DNA from: Thermoleophilaceae bacterium
GTDB lineage: Bacteria; Actinomycetota; Thermoleophilia; Solirubrobacterales; Thermoleophilaceae
NCBI GenBank assembly: GCA_025928265.1
Contig: JAICJV010000003.1
Location: 1-64,000, forward strand
DNA: 64,000 bases
Reading direction: 5' to 3'
Under the pieces are notes generated by a model that made no database searches, was not told the origin of the DNA, and saw only the letters and a program-made list of their open reading frames with translations. Below, piece after piece: positions 1-9,668 of this stretch (the first letter of the stretch is position 1; each line of letters starts with the position of its first letter). The position numbers were made by a program, and so were the translations under genes.

Positions 1-2
1 AC

Positions 3-284
3 AGCCTCTTCTCGACGAGTGACGCGAACGGCTCGTTCCGCCGGGCGGCGCTCGGATTCGACTGCTCGACCGTCAAGACGCTCGTGGGCGGCACTCCGGG
101 CATCGGCGACCTGGTCGGCTTCAGCAACGTCCTCAACGACACGACGCTCTGCGGGGGCGCGCACTCGAACGACAGCTTCATCCCGCCGCTCCCGGGCATT
201 CCGCCGCTCCCCGGCCTCAAGAGCTTCAACAAGATGCAGAAGCAGAGCCTGTCAGCCGACGCGGCGAGGGGGGCGACGCGCTAG
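3..284 (+). CDS. MCE/MlaD family protein, C-terminal fragment (5' end outside window)
   Basis: Open frame ending at 284, directly abutting the ATG of the next MlaD-like gene; Pro/Leu-rich C-terminus typical of MCE proteins. Confidence 0.5.
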   Translation, partial: SLFSTSDANGSFRRAALGFDCSTVKTLVGGTPGIGDLVGFSNVLNDTTLCGGAHSNDSFIPPLPGIPPLPGLKSFNKMQKQSLSADAARGATR

Positions 285-1793
285 ATGCAGAAGACCGCGC
301 CCAGCGCCGCGCGCCTGATCGGCATGGCAGCGTTCGCGCTGTCCTGCTTCGGGATCCTGCTGTTCCTGTGGGTCTCGTTCGGCGGACCGGTCCCGCTGAA
401 GGCGAACAAGTACGAGCTCAAGGTCAACTTCCCGGAGGCCACCACGCTCGCGGAGCAGGCGGATGTGCGTATCGCGGGCGTGAGCGTGGGCAAGGTGAAG
501 AAGAAGCAGCTCGACAAGGGCGGCAACCGCACGACCGCCGTGCTCGACATCAACCCGAAGTACGCGCCGCTGCCGAAGGACACGCACGCGATCCTCCGCC
601 AGAAGACGCTGCTGGGCGAGACGTACGTGGAGCTCACGCCCGGCCATCCGAGCGCGGGCAAGCTCGCCGACCATGCGTTCCTCCCGAATGCCCAGGTGGA
701 GCCGACCGTCGAGCTCGACGAGATCCTGCACGTGTTCGACCCGAAGACGAAGGCGGCGTTCCGGGACTGGGTGCAGGAGTCGGGGATGCAGATCAAGGGC
801 AATACGCCGCAGGACCTCAACGACGCGCTCGGCAACCTGGCCGGCTTCGCGCAGGATGGCTCGACGCTGCTCCGGATCCTCGACCAGCAGCACACGGCGG
901 TGCGCGATCTGGTGAAGAACACCGGTGTCGTGTTCGGCGCGCTCAACGAGCGTCAGGGCCAGCTGCGCCAGCTGATCGTGAACTCCGAGCGCACCTTCTC
1001 CGCCACCGCATCGCAGGACAAGGCGCTGGCCGACACCTTCCAGATCTTCCCGGTGTTCCTGGACGAGTCGAAGGCGACGATGGCGCGACTCGAGACGTTC
1101 TCGAACAACACGCGACCGCTCGTGAACGCGCTGAAGCCGGTCGCGGACAACCTCGGGCCCACTGTGCGGGACCTGGGTGCGCTGTCGCCCGATCTCGAGT
1201 CGTTCTTCCGGCATCTGAAGCCGGTGATCCGCAACGCGCCGAAGACGCTGCCGGACGCGGCGCGGTTCCTGCGCGGAGCGAGCCCGGTGGTCGATGCGCT
1301 TCACACCTTCCTGCCCGAGCTCAACCCGATCCTGTCGTTCGCGAACTTCGACCAGCAGATCGTCGCCCACTTCCTGACCGACGGCGCGTCCGCGCTGAAC
1401 CACAAGATCAACGGCGAGCCGGGCACCCACATCCTGCCGCAGTTCGGCGTCACCGGCGCAGAGAGCCTGAGCTTCCCGACCGAGATTCCGACCTGGGCGC
1501 GCGGCAACGCCTACGTGGCACCGAACACCTACGACCGCGCACTGCCCCTCGGCTCGATCGAGACCTTCGACTGCTCGAACACCATCAACAAGGGCACGCA
1601 GCGCAACGCCATCGACAGCAGCGACCCCAGCGCCGGCGGCACCGACCAGCCACCGTGCTTCGTGCAGCCCAAGTTCCTCTACGACAACAAGCAGTATCCG
1701 TTCCTCGGCACGCCCGGCCAGATCTTCACCGGGGTCCCGCCCGTGTACACCCTCCGGGGCAACACGCCGGCGAATCCAAATACCCACCCATAG
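285..1793 (+). CDS. MCE/MlaD family lipid-transport substrate-binding protein
   Basis: N-terminal TM followed by MlaD domain (KVNFPEATTLAEQADVRIAGVSVGKV... LLGETYVELTPG). Confidence 0.9.
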   Translation: MQKTAPSAARLIGMAAFALSCFGILLFLWVSFGGPVPLKANKYELKVNFPEATTLAEQADVRIAGVSVGKVKKKQLDKGGNRTTAVLDINPKYAPLPKDTHAILRQKTLLGETYVELTPGHPSAGKLADHAFLPNAQVEPTVELDEILHVFDPKTKAAFRDWVQESGMQIKGNTPQDLNDALGNLAGFAQDGSTLLRILDQQHTAVRDLVKNTGVVFGALNERQGQLRQLIVNSERTFSATASQDKALADTFQIFPVFLDESKATMARLETFSNNTRPLVNALKPVADNLGPTVRDLGALSPDLESFFRHLKPVIRNAPKTLPDAARFLRGASPVVDALHTFLPELNPILSFANFDQQIVAHFLTDGASALNHKINGEPGTHILPQFGVTGAESLSFPTEIPTWARGNAYVAPNTYDRALPLGSIETFDCSNTINKGTQRNAIDSSDPSAGGTDQPPCFVQPKFLYDNKQYPFLGTPGQIFTGVPPVYTLRGNTPANPNTHP

Positions 1794-1795
1794 CC

Positions 1796-3352
1796 TTGGA
1801 ACGCCTCGCGAGCTGGGGCTGGCGGCGCTTCGGAGTCCGGTACTTCGGCTTCTTCTTCGCCTTCGAGCTGGTCTCCGCGTACATGATCGCGGCCGGCACG
1901 GTCGGCCTCCTGTCGTTCTACCAGCGGATGTCGCTCGGCGAGTACGCGGCGATCGTGGCCCTGTCGTTCGTGTGCATAGCGATCGGAATCGGCTACGGCG
2001 CGTGGGGAGCGCGCGGGCGGATGCGGCCGCTGCTCGCGTGGGCGCGCGGCGAGCGTGGCCGTGCAGGCGCAACGCGGGCGTGGCGCAGCGCCGTGGAGCT
2101 GCCGGTCGAGGTCGTGACGCGGTCGCTGTGGGAGCCCGTCGTGTTCGTGGCGCTCCCGGTGTCGCTGTTCACGACGATCTACCTCGACCTGCCGTGGTAC
2201 TCCGAGCTGATCGTCTTCGCGGGCGCCGCCGTGGCCATCGTCTACTCGGCGGTCCTGCACTTCTTCGCGTCGGAGATCGGCCTGCGTCCCGTGATCCGCG
2301 AGATCGCGATGCAGCTGCCGCCGGAGTTCTCGGGGAAGGGCGCAGGAATCTCGCTGCGGTGGAAGCTGCTCGGCACGTTGCCCCTGATCAACGTCGTCAC
2401 GGGCGTGGTGGTCAGCGGACTCTCGACCAACGAGCGCCACTCGCTGCAGGACCTCGGCGTCGACGTGGTGGTCGCGCTGCTCGTGTCGTTCACGCTCTCG
2501 TTCGAGATCACCGTGCTCGTGGCCAAGTCGATACTCGGCCCGGTGCGCGACCTGGTGGCCTCAACCGAGCGGGTTAAGGAGGGCGACCTGACGGCGCGCG
2601 TGCCGGTGGTCTCCGGCGACGAGGTGGGCCAGCTCGCGCGCAGCTTCAACGAGATGATGACGGGGCTCGAGGAGCGGGAGGCGTTACGCGAGGCGTTCGG
2701 CAGCTACGTGGACCCCGGCGTGGCCGACCGGGTGATGAACGAGGGCCAGATGCTCGAGGGCGAGGACGTCGAGCTGACCGTCATGTTCATCGACATGTGC
2801 GAGTTCACCGCCTTCGCGGAGCGGTCGAGCGCGCGCGAGACGGTGGCGCGCCTGAACGACTTCTTCGGCCTCGTCGTGCCGATACTCATAGAGCATGGGG
2901 GACACGCCAACAAGTTCATCGGCGACGGGGTGATGGGCGTGTTCGGCGCGCCCGAGCCGCGGAGCGACCATGCGCTGCGGGCGGTCGAGGCGGCCTGTGC
3001 GGTGGCCGAGGCGGTCGACGAGCGCTACGGAGCCGAGCTGCGGGTGGGCATCGGAGTGAACTCCGGCCTGGCCTCGGTTGGCTCGATCGGCGGCGGCGGG
3101 CGACTCGAGTTCACCGTCATCGGCGACACCGTCAATGTGGCCGCGCGCGTGGAGCGGCTCACGCGCGAGACCGGCGACGTGATCCTGCTGACCGAGGCCA
3201 CCCGGGCGCTGCTCGACGGCGCGGGCCCGGAGCTCGAGCCGCGCGGCGAGGTGCCCATCCGCGGTCGCTCGGACCCCGTCCCGGTCTACTCGCCCATACC
3301 CGGACCCGCCCGCCGACCGGACGCCGAGCGCCGAAGCGGCGCCGCTCGCTAG
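1796..3352 (+). CDS. Membrane adenylate/guanylate cyclase with HAMP domain (class III)
   Basis: Multiple TM segments, HAMP (GPVRDLVASTERVKEGDLTARVPV), cyclase catalytic domain (MFIDMCEFTAFAE, NKFIGDGVMGVFGAP). TTG start at 1796 chosen right after the preceding stop; the ORF track start is an upstream read-through. Confidence 0.88.
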   Translation: MERLASWGWRRFGVRYFGFFFAFELVSAYMIAAGTVGLLSFYQRMSLGEYAAIVALSFVCIAIGIGYGAWGARGRMRPLLAWARGERGRAGATRAWRSAVELPVEVVTRSLWEPVVFVALPVSLFTTIYLDLPWYSELIVFAGAAVAIVYSAVLHFFASEIGLRPVIREIAMQLPPEFSGKGAGISLRWKLLGTLPLINVVTGVVVSGLSTNERHSLQDLGVDVVVALLVSFTLSFEITVLVAKSILGPVRDLVASTERVKEGDLTARVPVVSGDEVGQLARSFNEMMTGLEEREALREAFGSYVDPGVADRVMNEGQMLEGEDVELTVMFIDMCEFTAFAERSSARETVARLNDFFGLVVPILIEHGGHANKFIGDGVMGVFGAPEPRSDHALRAVEAACAVAEAVDERYGAELRVGIGVNSGLASVGSIGGGGRLEFTVIGDTVNVAARVERLTRETGDVILLTEATRALLDGAGPELEPRGEVPIRGRSDPVPVYSPIPGPARRPDAERRSGAAR

Positions 3353-3410
3353 CCTCGCGCACCCCGCGCAACCACTCGCGCGTCGGCGTGTTGGCGGGGG
3401 GACAGGGGTC

Positions 3411-4790
3411 ATGCGAGCCAGCTTCCGAAAGCTCTCACTGGCGGTTGCCGCCGTCGCCTGCGCGGCCGCGATCGCGCCGGCGATGGCCTCTGCGCAGATC
3501 TTCACGGTGCAGGGATCGTTCGGCCAGGATCAGATCAGCCAGCCGACCGCGATCGCCACCGACTCCGCCGGACGCCTGTTCGTGCTCGACGCAGGCCGGC
3601 GCCGCATCTCGGTATTCGACAACTGGGAGGCGGGCAACGCCTACCTCGGCTCGTTCGCGGCCGACGCGAACCTCCAGGATCCGACCGGCCTCGCGATCGA
3701 CAACCGCAACCGCATCTGGGTTGCCGACGCCGCGCGCAACCAGATCATCCGCTTCGACACCTACAACGACGGTGCGGCTCCCCTGCGGGTAACCGGCGGC
3801 CCCGGCACGGATATCGGCGAGTTCAACGACCCGCAGCACATCGCGCTCGACCCGCGTCCGACCCTCTATGTAGCCGACCGCGGCAACGTGCGCGTCGTGT
3901 GGAACGCCGCCACGGGCAAGCCCTACGCCGCCTTCGGCGTCGGTGATCTCGGCCCTCCCGGGTTCAACTCACCGCATGGGATCGCGCGCGAGCCGCGCAG
4001 CGGCCTCATCTACGTGACGAGCGACGAGGCCGGCGGCGGCGGCGTGCGCCTGTACGACCGGCGCGGGTTCCTGCTGCGCGTGCTCGCAGGCCCCGGCCAG
4101 CCCGGCGGCGGCGTCTCGGGACCGCGCGGAGTGGCGCTCGACCCTGCCAACCGCGTGATCGTGGCGGACACCGGCAACGGCGCCCTCGAGATGTACAACT
4201 CGGCGGTGTTCGGCAACGGCTTCCTCGACGCCGTCGGAGGCGTGGGCAGCCCGATCGACGTGGCCACGGCGCCCGGCGCGACCATGTACGCCGCCAGCGC
4301 CGACGGCCGGATCTTCCGCCTGCACTACGACGACGTCGACAACGACAACGTCGTCGATGCGGTCGACAACTGCCGCGGCCTCGCGAACCCCGACCAGATC
4401 GACACCGACCACGACGGGCAGGGCGACGCCTGTGACGGGGACGACGACAACGACGGGATCGCGGACGCGCAGGACCGGTGCCCGGACTCGATGCGGCGCC
4501 CGGTGAACCCCGCCACCGGCTGTGCCAACCCGCGCAGCAAGATCCGCTCCGCCTCGCACCGGATCGTGCGCGGCAAGGCGTACGGCGACAGGGTCACCCG
4601 CGTACAGGTGGCGGTGTGCCGCCCCGGTCATTGCGCCAGAGCGAAGTGGATGCGCGTCCGCGGCAAGCGCCACTGGTCGCGCCGGATCCACCTGCGCGGG
4701 CACGGCCGCTACGTGTTCATGAGCCGCGCGTTCCAGAAGGGCGGCGTGGTGCAGAAGCACCCGTCGACCCGGCGGATCACCTTGCGCTAA
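3411..4790 (+). CDS. Exported NHL-repeat beta-propeller protein with thrombospondin type 3 Ca-binding repeats
   Basis: Signal peptide, repeated NHL-like blades ([25 protein letters not shown]), DxDxDG TSP3 repeats ([30 protein letters not shown]). Confidence 0.85.
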   Translation: MRASFRKLSLAVAAVACAAAIAPAMASAQIFTVQGSFGQDQISQPTAIATDSAGRLFVLDAGRRRISVFDNWEAGNAYLGSFAADANLQDPTGLAIDNRNRIWVADAARNQIIRFDTYNDGAAPLRVTGGPGTDIGEFNDPQHIALDPRPTLYVADRGNVRVVWNAATGKPYAAFGVGDLGPPGFNSPHGIAREPRSGLIYVTSDEAGGGGVRLYDRRGFLLRVLAGPGQPGGGVSGPRGVALDPANRVIVADTGNGALEMYNSAVFGNGFLDAVGGVGSPIDVATAPGATMYAASADGRIFRLHYDDVDNDNVVDAVDNCRGLANPDQIDTDHDGQGDACDGDDDNDGIADAQDRCPDSMRRPVNPATGCANPRSKIRSASHRIVRGKAYGDRVTRVQVAVCRPGHCARAKWMRVRGKRHWSRRIHLRGHGRYVFMSRAFQKGGVVQKHPSTRRITLR

Positions 4791-4792
4791 AT

Positions 4793-4863
4793 CCGGAAAC
4801 GGAGGTTCCGGTGCCGTGGCGCTCGCGCTACCGCACGCAGGCCGCCGGAACCGAACGTTTCCG
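4793..4863. repeat. Compound inverted repeat in intergenic leader
   Basis: CGGAAACG-ga-GGTTCCGG (4794-4811) / CCGGAACC-gaa-CGTTTCCG (4845-4863). Confidence 0.7.
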
Positions 4864-4869
4864 TCTAGG

Positions 4870-6516
4870 GTGTCCGTTGTGGCGACCGAGACCGCGACCC
4901 AGCTTCACGGCGGGCGACTCGTCGCGCAGCGGCTGCGGGCCGCCGGCGTGTCGCACCTCTTCACGCTCTCGGGCGGCCACCTGTTCTCGATCTACGACGG
5001 CTGCCGCGAGGAGGGCATCGCGATCGTGGACACGCGGCACGAGCAGAGCGCCGCGTTCGCCGCCGAGGGGTGGGCCAAGGCGACGCGGCAGGCCGGCGTG
5101 GCCGCGTTGACCGCCGGGCCGGGCGTGACGAACGGGATGAGTGCGATGGCCGGTGCGCAGGCGAACGGGTCGCCGATGCTGGTGCTGGGTGGCCGCGCTC
5201 CCGCGATGCGGTGGGGGATGGGGTCGCTCCAGGAGATCGACCATGTGCCGTTCGTGCAGCCGCTCGTGAAGCTCGCGCGCACGGCGCAGTCGCCCGGTGA
5301 GATCCCGGGCCTCGTCGACGAGGCGCTGCGCATCGCGCTCGAACCACCGACCGGCCCCACCTTCCTCGACTTCCCGCTCGACCACGTCTTCTCCGAGGGC
5401 GCCATTCGCGAGGAGCCGCTCGAGCTGCCGGACGTGCGCTCGCGGCCCGCCGCCGAGGGCGTCGAGCGCGCCGCGGAGCTGCTGCGCGGCGCGCACCGGC
5501 CGGTGATCATGGCCGGCACCGGGCTCTACTGGGCGTTCGGCGAGGACGCGCTGCGGGCGCTGGCGGAGGAGCTGTCGATACCGGTCTTCCTGAACGGCCT
5601 CGCGCGCGGCTGCGTGCCCGCCGACCACCCGCAGTTCTTCTCCCGCGTCCGGTCCGAGGCGCTGAAGGGCGCCGACGTCGCCGTCGTGATCGGCGTGCCG
5701 ATGGACTTCCGGCTCGGCTTCGGCGGCTCGTTCGGCGAGGAGACGGAGATCGTGGTGGTGGGCTCCACGCCGCCGGAGCGCCCGCACCCGCGGCCGGTGG
5801 CGGCCGAGCTTTACGGCGGCGTCGCGGCCACGCTAGACGCGCTGCGCGAGGGCGCCGCAGGCGGGCCGGGCCGCGCTGAGTGGAACAGGCGTCTGCGCAC
5901 GATCGAGAACGAGAAGCGCGCGGGCGAGAAGGCCGCGCTCACCGATGACCGCGCGCCGCTCCACCCGATGCGCGTCTACCACGAGCTGGCGCAGGTGCTC
6001 GACCGCGACGCGATCGTGATCGGCGACGGAGGCGACTTCGTCTCCTACGCGGGTCGCATGATCGAGACCTACGAGCCGGGCTGCTGGATGGACCCCGGTC
6101 CATATGGATGCCTCGGTTCAGGACCGGGCTACGCGATGGCGGCGAAGCTCGCCCGCCCGGATCGCCAGGTCTGCCTGCTGCTGGGCGACGGCGCGTTCGG
6201 CTTCGCGGGCCTCGAGTTCGACACGATGGTCCGCCACGGCATCCCGGTGGTCGGCGTGATGGGCAACAACGGGATCTGGGCGCTCGAGAAGCACCCGATG
6301 GAGTTCCTCTACGGCTACTCGGTCGCCGCCGACCTTCAGCCGGGACTGCGCTATGACAAGCTGGTCGAGACCCTCGGCGGCCACGGCGAGCTCGTCGAGT
6401 CCCCGGACCAGCTGAAGCCCGCTCTGGAACGAGCCTTCGCCAGCGGAAAGCCCGCGCTCGTGAACGTGCTCACAGACCCGACCGTCGCATATCCGCGGAA
6501 GTCGAACCTCGCTTAG
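4870..6516 (+). CDS. Thiamine pyrophosphate-dependent enzyme, acetolactate synthase-like
   Basis: TPP enzyme N-domain ([33 protein letters not shown]) and TPP-binding domain ([32 protein letters not shown]); GTG start at 4870 or 4879. Confidence 0.88.
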   Translation: MSVVATETATQLHGGRLVAQRLRAAGVSHLFTLSGGHLFSIYDGCREEGIAIVDTRHEQSAAFAAEGWAKATRQAGVAALTAGPGVTNGMSAMAGAQANGSPMLVLGGRAPAMRWGMGSLQEIDHVPFVQPLVKLARTAQSPGEIPGLVDEALRIALEPPTGPTFLDFPLDHVFSEGAIREEPLELPDVRSRPAAEGVERAAELLRGAHRPVIMAGTGLYWAFGEDALRALAEELSIPVFLNGLARGCVPADHPQFFSRVRSEALKGADVAVVIGVPMDFRLGFGGSFGEETEIVVVGSTPPERPHPRPVAAELYGGVAATLDALREGAAGGPGRAEWNRRLRTIENEKRAGEKAALTDDRAPLHPMRVYHELAQVLDRDAIVIGDGGDFVSYAGRMIETYEPGCWMDPGPYGCLGSGPGYAMAAKLARPDRQVCLLLGDGAFGFAGLEFDTMVRHGIPVVGVMGNNGIWALEKHPMEFLYGYSVAADLQPGLRYDKLVETLGGHGELVESPDQLKPALERAFASGKPALVNVLTDPTVAYPRKSNLA

Positions 6517-6595
6517 TGTCGAGAAGTCCTGGTCGGCTCCGCTCACCAGGTGAAAGGGCCGCGACAGAGGCGGCCCACGACACCAGGAGAACACC

Positions 6596-7006
6596 ATGCC
6601 GAAGTACCTGCTTCTCAAGCACTACCGCGGTGGCCCGGAGCGGCATCATCCCTTCCCGCCGATGGACCAGTGGGCGCCCGAGGACGTGGAGGCGCACATG
6701 GCCTTTCAGCGCCAGGTCCGCGAGCTGCTCAGGGAGAACGGCGAGTACGTCGACGCGCGGGCGCTCACCCCGACGCGCACGTGGGTCCGCTACGGCGGGG
6801 AGGAAGCCGCGCCGGTGACCACCGACGGCCCGCTGCCGGAGACCAGCGACCTGGTGGCGGGCTGGTTCATGATCGACGTCGAGTCGCACGAGCGCGCCCT
6901 CGAGCTCGCGGCCTACGTCTCGTCGGCGCCCGGTCCGGGCGGCGAGCCGATCTACGAGTGGATCGACGTGCGGGAGGTCATGTGGGAGGCGCCCACTGAC
7001 GACTGA
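6596..7006 (+). CDS. YCII-related (DGPF) domain protein
   Basis: MPKYLLLKHYRGGPE..., adjacent to ECF sigma factor; 136 aa. Confidence 0.85.
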   Translation: MPKYLLLKHYRGGPERHHPFPPMDQWAPEDVEAHMAFQRQVRELLRENGEYVDARALTPTRTWVRYGGEEAAPVTTDGPLPETSDLVAGWFMIDVESHERALELAAYVSSAPGPGGEPIYEWIDVREVMWEAPTDD

Positions 7007-8237
7007 GCTCGGCGGGATCGACGAGGGCGCTCTGCGCGCTCTCGTCCCCCGTGTGCTCGCGGGCCTGGTCCGGCGGGGCGAGGATTTCGATGCCGCCGAG
7101 GACGCGCTGCAGGAGGCCCTGCTGGAGGCGCTCCGGGTGTGGCCCGAGCAGCCGCCGGGCGACCCGCGTGCATGGCTGACGACGGTCGCGACGCGGCGGC
7201 TGGTGGACGCCCGCCGCAGCGAGGCCGCCCGCCGGCGTCGCGAGGAGGCGATCTACGCCGAGCCGCGGCCGGAGGCAAGCACCGAGGTGGGCGACGACAC
7301 CCTCTTCCTGCTCTTCTGCTGCTGCCGGCCCGACCTGGCGCCCGCCTCCCAGGTGGCGCTCACCCTGCGCGCCGTCGGCGGCCTCACGACGCGGGAGATC
7401 GCCGACGCCTTCTACGTCCCGGAGGCGACGATGGCGCAGCGGATCAGCCGCGCCAAGCGCAGCCTTCGCGGGCGTCGCCTGGACCAACCCGGCGATCTCG
7501 CGATCGTGCTGCGCGTCCTGTACCTCATCTACACAGCGGGGCACGCGGGACGAATCGACCTGGCCGCCGAGGCGATCCGGCTGGCCCGCCAGCTCACCCT
7601 CGCCACCGCGGAGCCGGAGGCGCGCGGGCTGCTCGCGCTGATGCTGCTCAACCACGCCCGCCTGCCGGCGCGGGTGGACGCGGAGGGCCGCATCGTCACG
7701 CTCGACCGGCAGGACCGCAGCCTGTGGAACACGCGCGAGATCGCCGAGGGCGTGCGCGTCCTGCAGTCGGCGCTTGCCGCCGGGCGTCCCGGCCGCTACC
7801 AGATCGAGGCCGCCATCGCCGCCCTCCACGACGACGCGGCAAGCCCCGAGGAGACCGACTGGCCGCAGATCCTGGCCTGGTATGACGACCTCGTCGCCCT
7901 GTCCGGCGATCCGGTGCGGAAGGACCCTGCCGCGGTACTCGGTCGCGCCGTCGCGGTCGGCCACGTCCACGGAGCCGCCGCGGGGCTCCGCGAGACCGAA
8001 CCGCTGCGCGACGTGCTCGGCGACCGCCACCGCTGGCATGCGGCGCGCGGCCATCTTCACGAGCTCGACGGTGATCTGCCGGCGGCCGCCGCGGCATACG
8101 CAGAAGCCGCCCGCCTGGCCACGAACGTCGCCGAGCGTGACCACCTGATCCGCCAGGCCGCCCGCGTACGGCAGAAGGCAGCCCGCGGCCCGCAGCCCGC
8201 AGGCTCTGCCGGCTGCGGGCCGCCGGCTGCGGGCTGA
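6996..8237 (+). CDS. ECF RNA polymerase sigma factor, ECF42-like with C-terminal TPR-like extension
   Basis: Sigma70 region 2/4 (DAAEDALQEALLEALRVWP..., LTTREIADAFYVPEATMAQRISRAKR) with long C-terminal extension; paired with YCII gene. Start uncertain (CTG 6996 in frame or GTG 7053). Confidence 0.85.
   Translation: MTTELGGIDEGALRALVPRVLAGLVRRGEDFDAAEDALQEALLEALRVWPEQPPGDPRAWLTTVATRRLVDARRSEAARRRREEAIYAEPRPEASTEVGDDTLFLLFCCCRPDLAPASQVALTLRAVGGLTTREIADAFYVPEATMAQRISRAKRSLRGRRLDQPGDLAIVLRVLYLIYTAGHAGRIDLAAEAIRLARQLTLATAEPEARGLLALMLLNHARLPARVDAEGRIVTLDRQDRSLWNTREIAEGVRVLQSALAAGRPGRYQIEAAIAALHDDAASPEETDWPQILAWYDDLVALSGDPVRKDPAAVLGRAVAVGHVHGAAAGLRETEPLRDVLGDRHRWHAARGHLHELDGDLPAAAAAYAEAARLATNVAERDHLIRQAARVRQKAARGPQPAGSAGCGPPAAG
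8178..8236. repeat. Repeat family A (GCAGCCCGCAG palindromes) in sigma factor C-terminus
   Basis: GGCAGCCCGCGGCCCGCAGCCCGCAGGCTCTGCCGGCTGCGGGCCGCCGGCTGCGGGCT. Confidence 0.7.
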
Positions 8238-8243
8238 AAATGA

Positions 8244-8277
8244 CGGAGCCGCCGGCAATCAATTACCGACGGCTCCG
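8244..8277 (-). terminator. Rho-independent-like terminator
   Basis: 8-bp stem CGGAGCCG/CGGCTCCG; T-rich tract TCATTTT follows on minus strand. Confidence 0.55.
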
Positions 8278-8486
8278 AAAGTGGCCCCCTCAGGACGGGC
8301 AGGGGTACGTGCCATGAAAGGGCCGTGATCGGTCCGAGCGGCGGGAGGCGCCGATACGATGCGGCTTCGCCCGAACCTATGTACCGAGTGCCCTTCCGAG
8401 CCGAAGCACGGTCAAGCATTCCCGGCACCGCTGACTATAACCGGCCCCTCAGCCAAAGGCAACTCTAAGAGGCACACCTGCCGTCC
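8244..8486 (-). ncRNA. Candidate structured non-coding RNA (6S-like long hairpin) with a 3' terminator-like hairpin
   Basis: Distal arms pair (GGACGGGCAGGGGTACGTGCC with GGCACACCTGCCGTCC), nested pairings GGGCCG/CGGCCC, AGCGG/CCGCT, CGGGA/TCCCG; ends (minus strand) in CGGAGCCG...CGGCTCCG + TCATTTT; no convincing ORF. Confidence 0.5.
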
Positions 8487-8506
8487 CCGCATATGGTGCG
8501 TGTTCC

Positions 8507-9442
8507 TTAACCAATTTGGGTGCTGCTCGCCACGAGTGCAGCACCGTGGAGGATGTCCGCCCCGGCAACCTCCACCTCCTCCAGATCGAAGGCTCCGATG
8601 ACCTCCAGGAGGATGGCCGCGCCCGCCACGATGGTGGGTGCACGATCGGGATCGAGGCCCTGCACCTCCTTCCGCTCCGAGAGCGGCTTTGACGCCAGCA
8701 TCTCGAGCATCTCCTCGCAGCGGGCGCGGCCGAGACGGTGACCGTCGGCGCGGCCCGAGTCGCGCTCCTCGAGGCCGAGGTCCACGCTCGCAAGCTGGGT
8801 GGCCGTGCCGGCGACCGCGATCCCGAGATCGACCGCCGTTCGCAGCTCGCGCGCCACCGCGTCGTCCACCACCTCGCGGACCTCGTGGCGCAGCGTCTCG
8901 AGCTGCTCCGCGGTCGGCGGGTCGTCGTGCAGGTGGCGCTCTGACTGGCGCACCGAACCCGCCTGCGTGGACACGTGGAAATCGGGCTCCGCGGCGCCGG
9001 GTCGTCCGATCACGAGCTCGGTACTTCCGCCGCCGATGTCGATCACGAGCGTGCTCTTCCCCGGGTCGCGGCCGCTCGTGGCGCCGAGGAAGGTCATGCG
9101 CGCCTCCTCATCGCCGCTGATGATCCGGGCGTCGATGCCGAACCGCTCGCGCAGCACCTCGCGGAACTCGTCGCCGTTGGCGCTGTCGCGCGTCGCGCTC
9201 GTGGCCACCGCGACCACGGGGTCGGCGCCATGCTCGTCGAGCGCCTTGCGGTAGTCCGCGAGCGTCTCGAAGACGCGCTCCATCGCGGCGTCGGAGAGGC
9301 GGCCGGTGGCGTCCACGCCGTCACCGAGCCGCGTCACGATCGATCGCCGCTCGAGTTCCTCCACACGTCCGTACACGACCCGCGCGATCAGAAGCCGGGT
9401 CGAGTTCGTGCCGAGGTCGACGACGCCGATCGGGGGGTTCAT
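8507..9442 (-). CDS. ppx: Ppx/GppA phosphatase family (exopolyphosphatase)
   Basis: GVVDLGTNSTRLLIARV, VIDIGGGSTELVIG motifs. Confidence 0.92.
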   Translation of the reverse strand: MNPPIGVVDLGTNSTRLLIARVVYGRVEELERRSIVTRLGDGVDATGRLSDAAMERVFETLADYRKALDEHGADPVVAVATSATRDSANGDEFREVLRERFGIDARIISGDEEARMTFLGATSGRDPGKSTLVIDIGGGSTELVIGRPGAAEPDFHVSTQAGSVRQSERHLHDDPPTAEQLETLRHEVREVVDDAVARELRTAVDLGIAVAGTATQLASVDLGLEERDSGRADGHRLGRARCEEMLEMLASKPLSERKEVQGLDPDRAPTIVAGAAILLEVIGAFDLEEVEVAGADILHGAALVASSTQIG

Positions 9443-9473
9443 GGGCGCCAGATCCTATGCCCAGGCCGGGCCC

Positions 9474-9502
9474 TTGACGGCGCGCTCGGACAGGGGTACA
9501 TT
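9474..9502 (+). promoter_or_regulatory. Sigma70-type promoter of tRNA-fMet
   Basis: TTGACG (9474-9479), 17-bp spacer, TACATT (9497-9502), 16 bp upstream of tRNA 5' end. Confidence 0.75.
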
Positions 9503-9518
9503 TGTCGGTCCCAAGCGA

Positions 9519-9592
<74 letters not shown>

Positions 9593-9635
9593 CTGCCAGC
9601 GCGCGACACACTTCGGTGGAGCCGCGCGCGACAGC

Positions 9636-9663
9636 CGAAGCGCCTCCATCCGGAGGCGCTTCG
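9636..9663 (+). terminator. Strong hairpin terminator, probably bidirectional
   Basis: 12-bp stem CGAAGCGCCTCC-ATCC-GGAGGCGCTTCG between tRNA and the convergent 9669 gene. Confidence 0.7.
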
Positions 9664-9668
9664 CGCAT

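Noticed and set aside
252-2072. 606-aa minus-strand ORF
   Set aside because: Antisense shadow of MlaD and cyclase genes; no domain.
4870-6516. TPP riboswitch upstream of the TPP enzyme
   Set aside because: The leader lacks the conserved CTGAGA and ACCTGA THI-box elements; only the compound inverted repeat is present.
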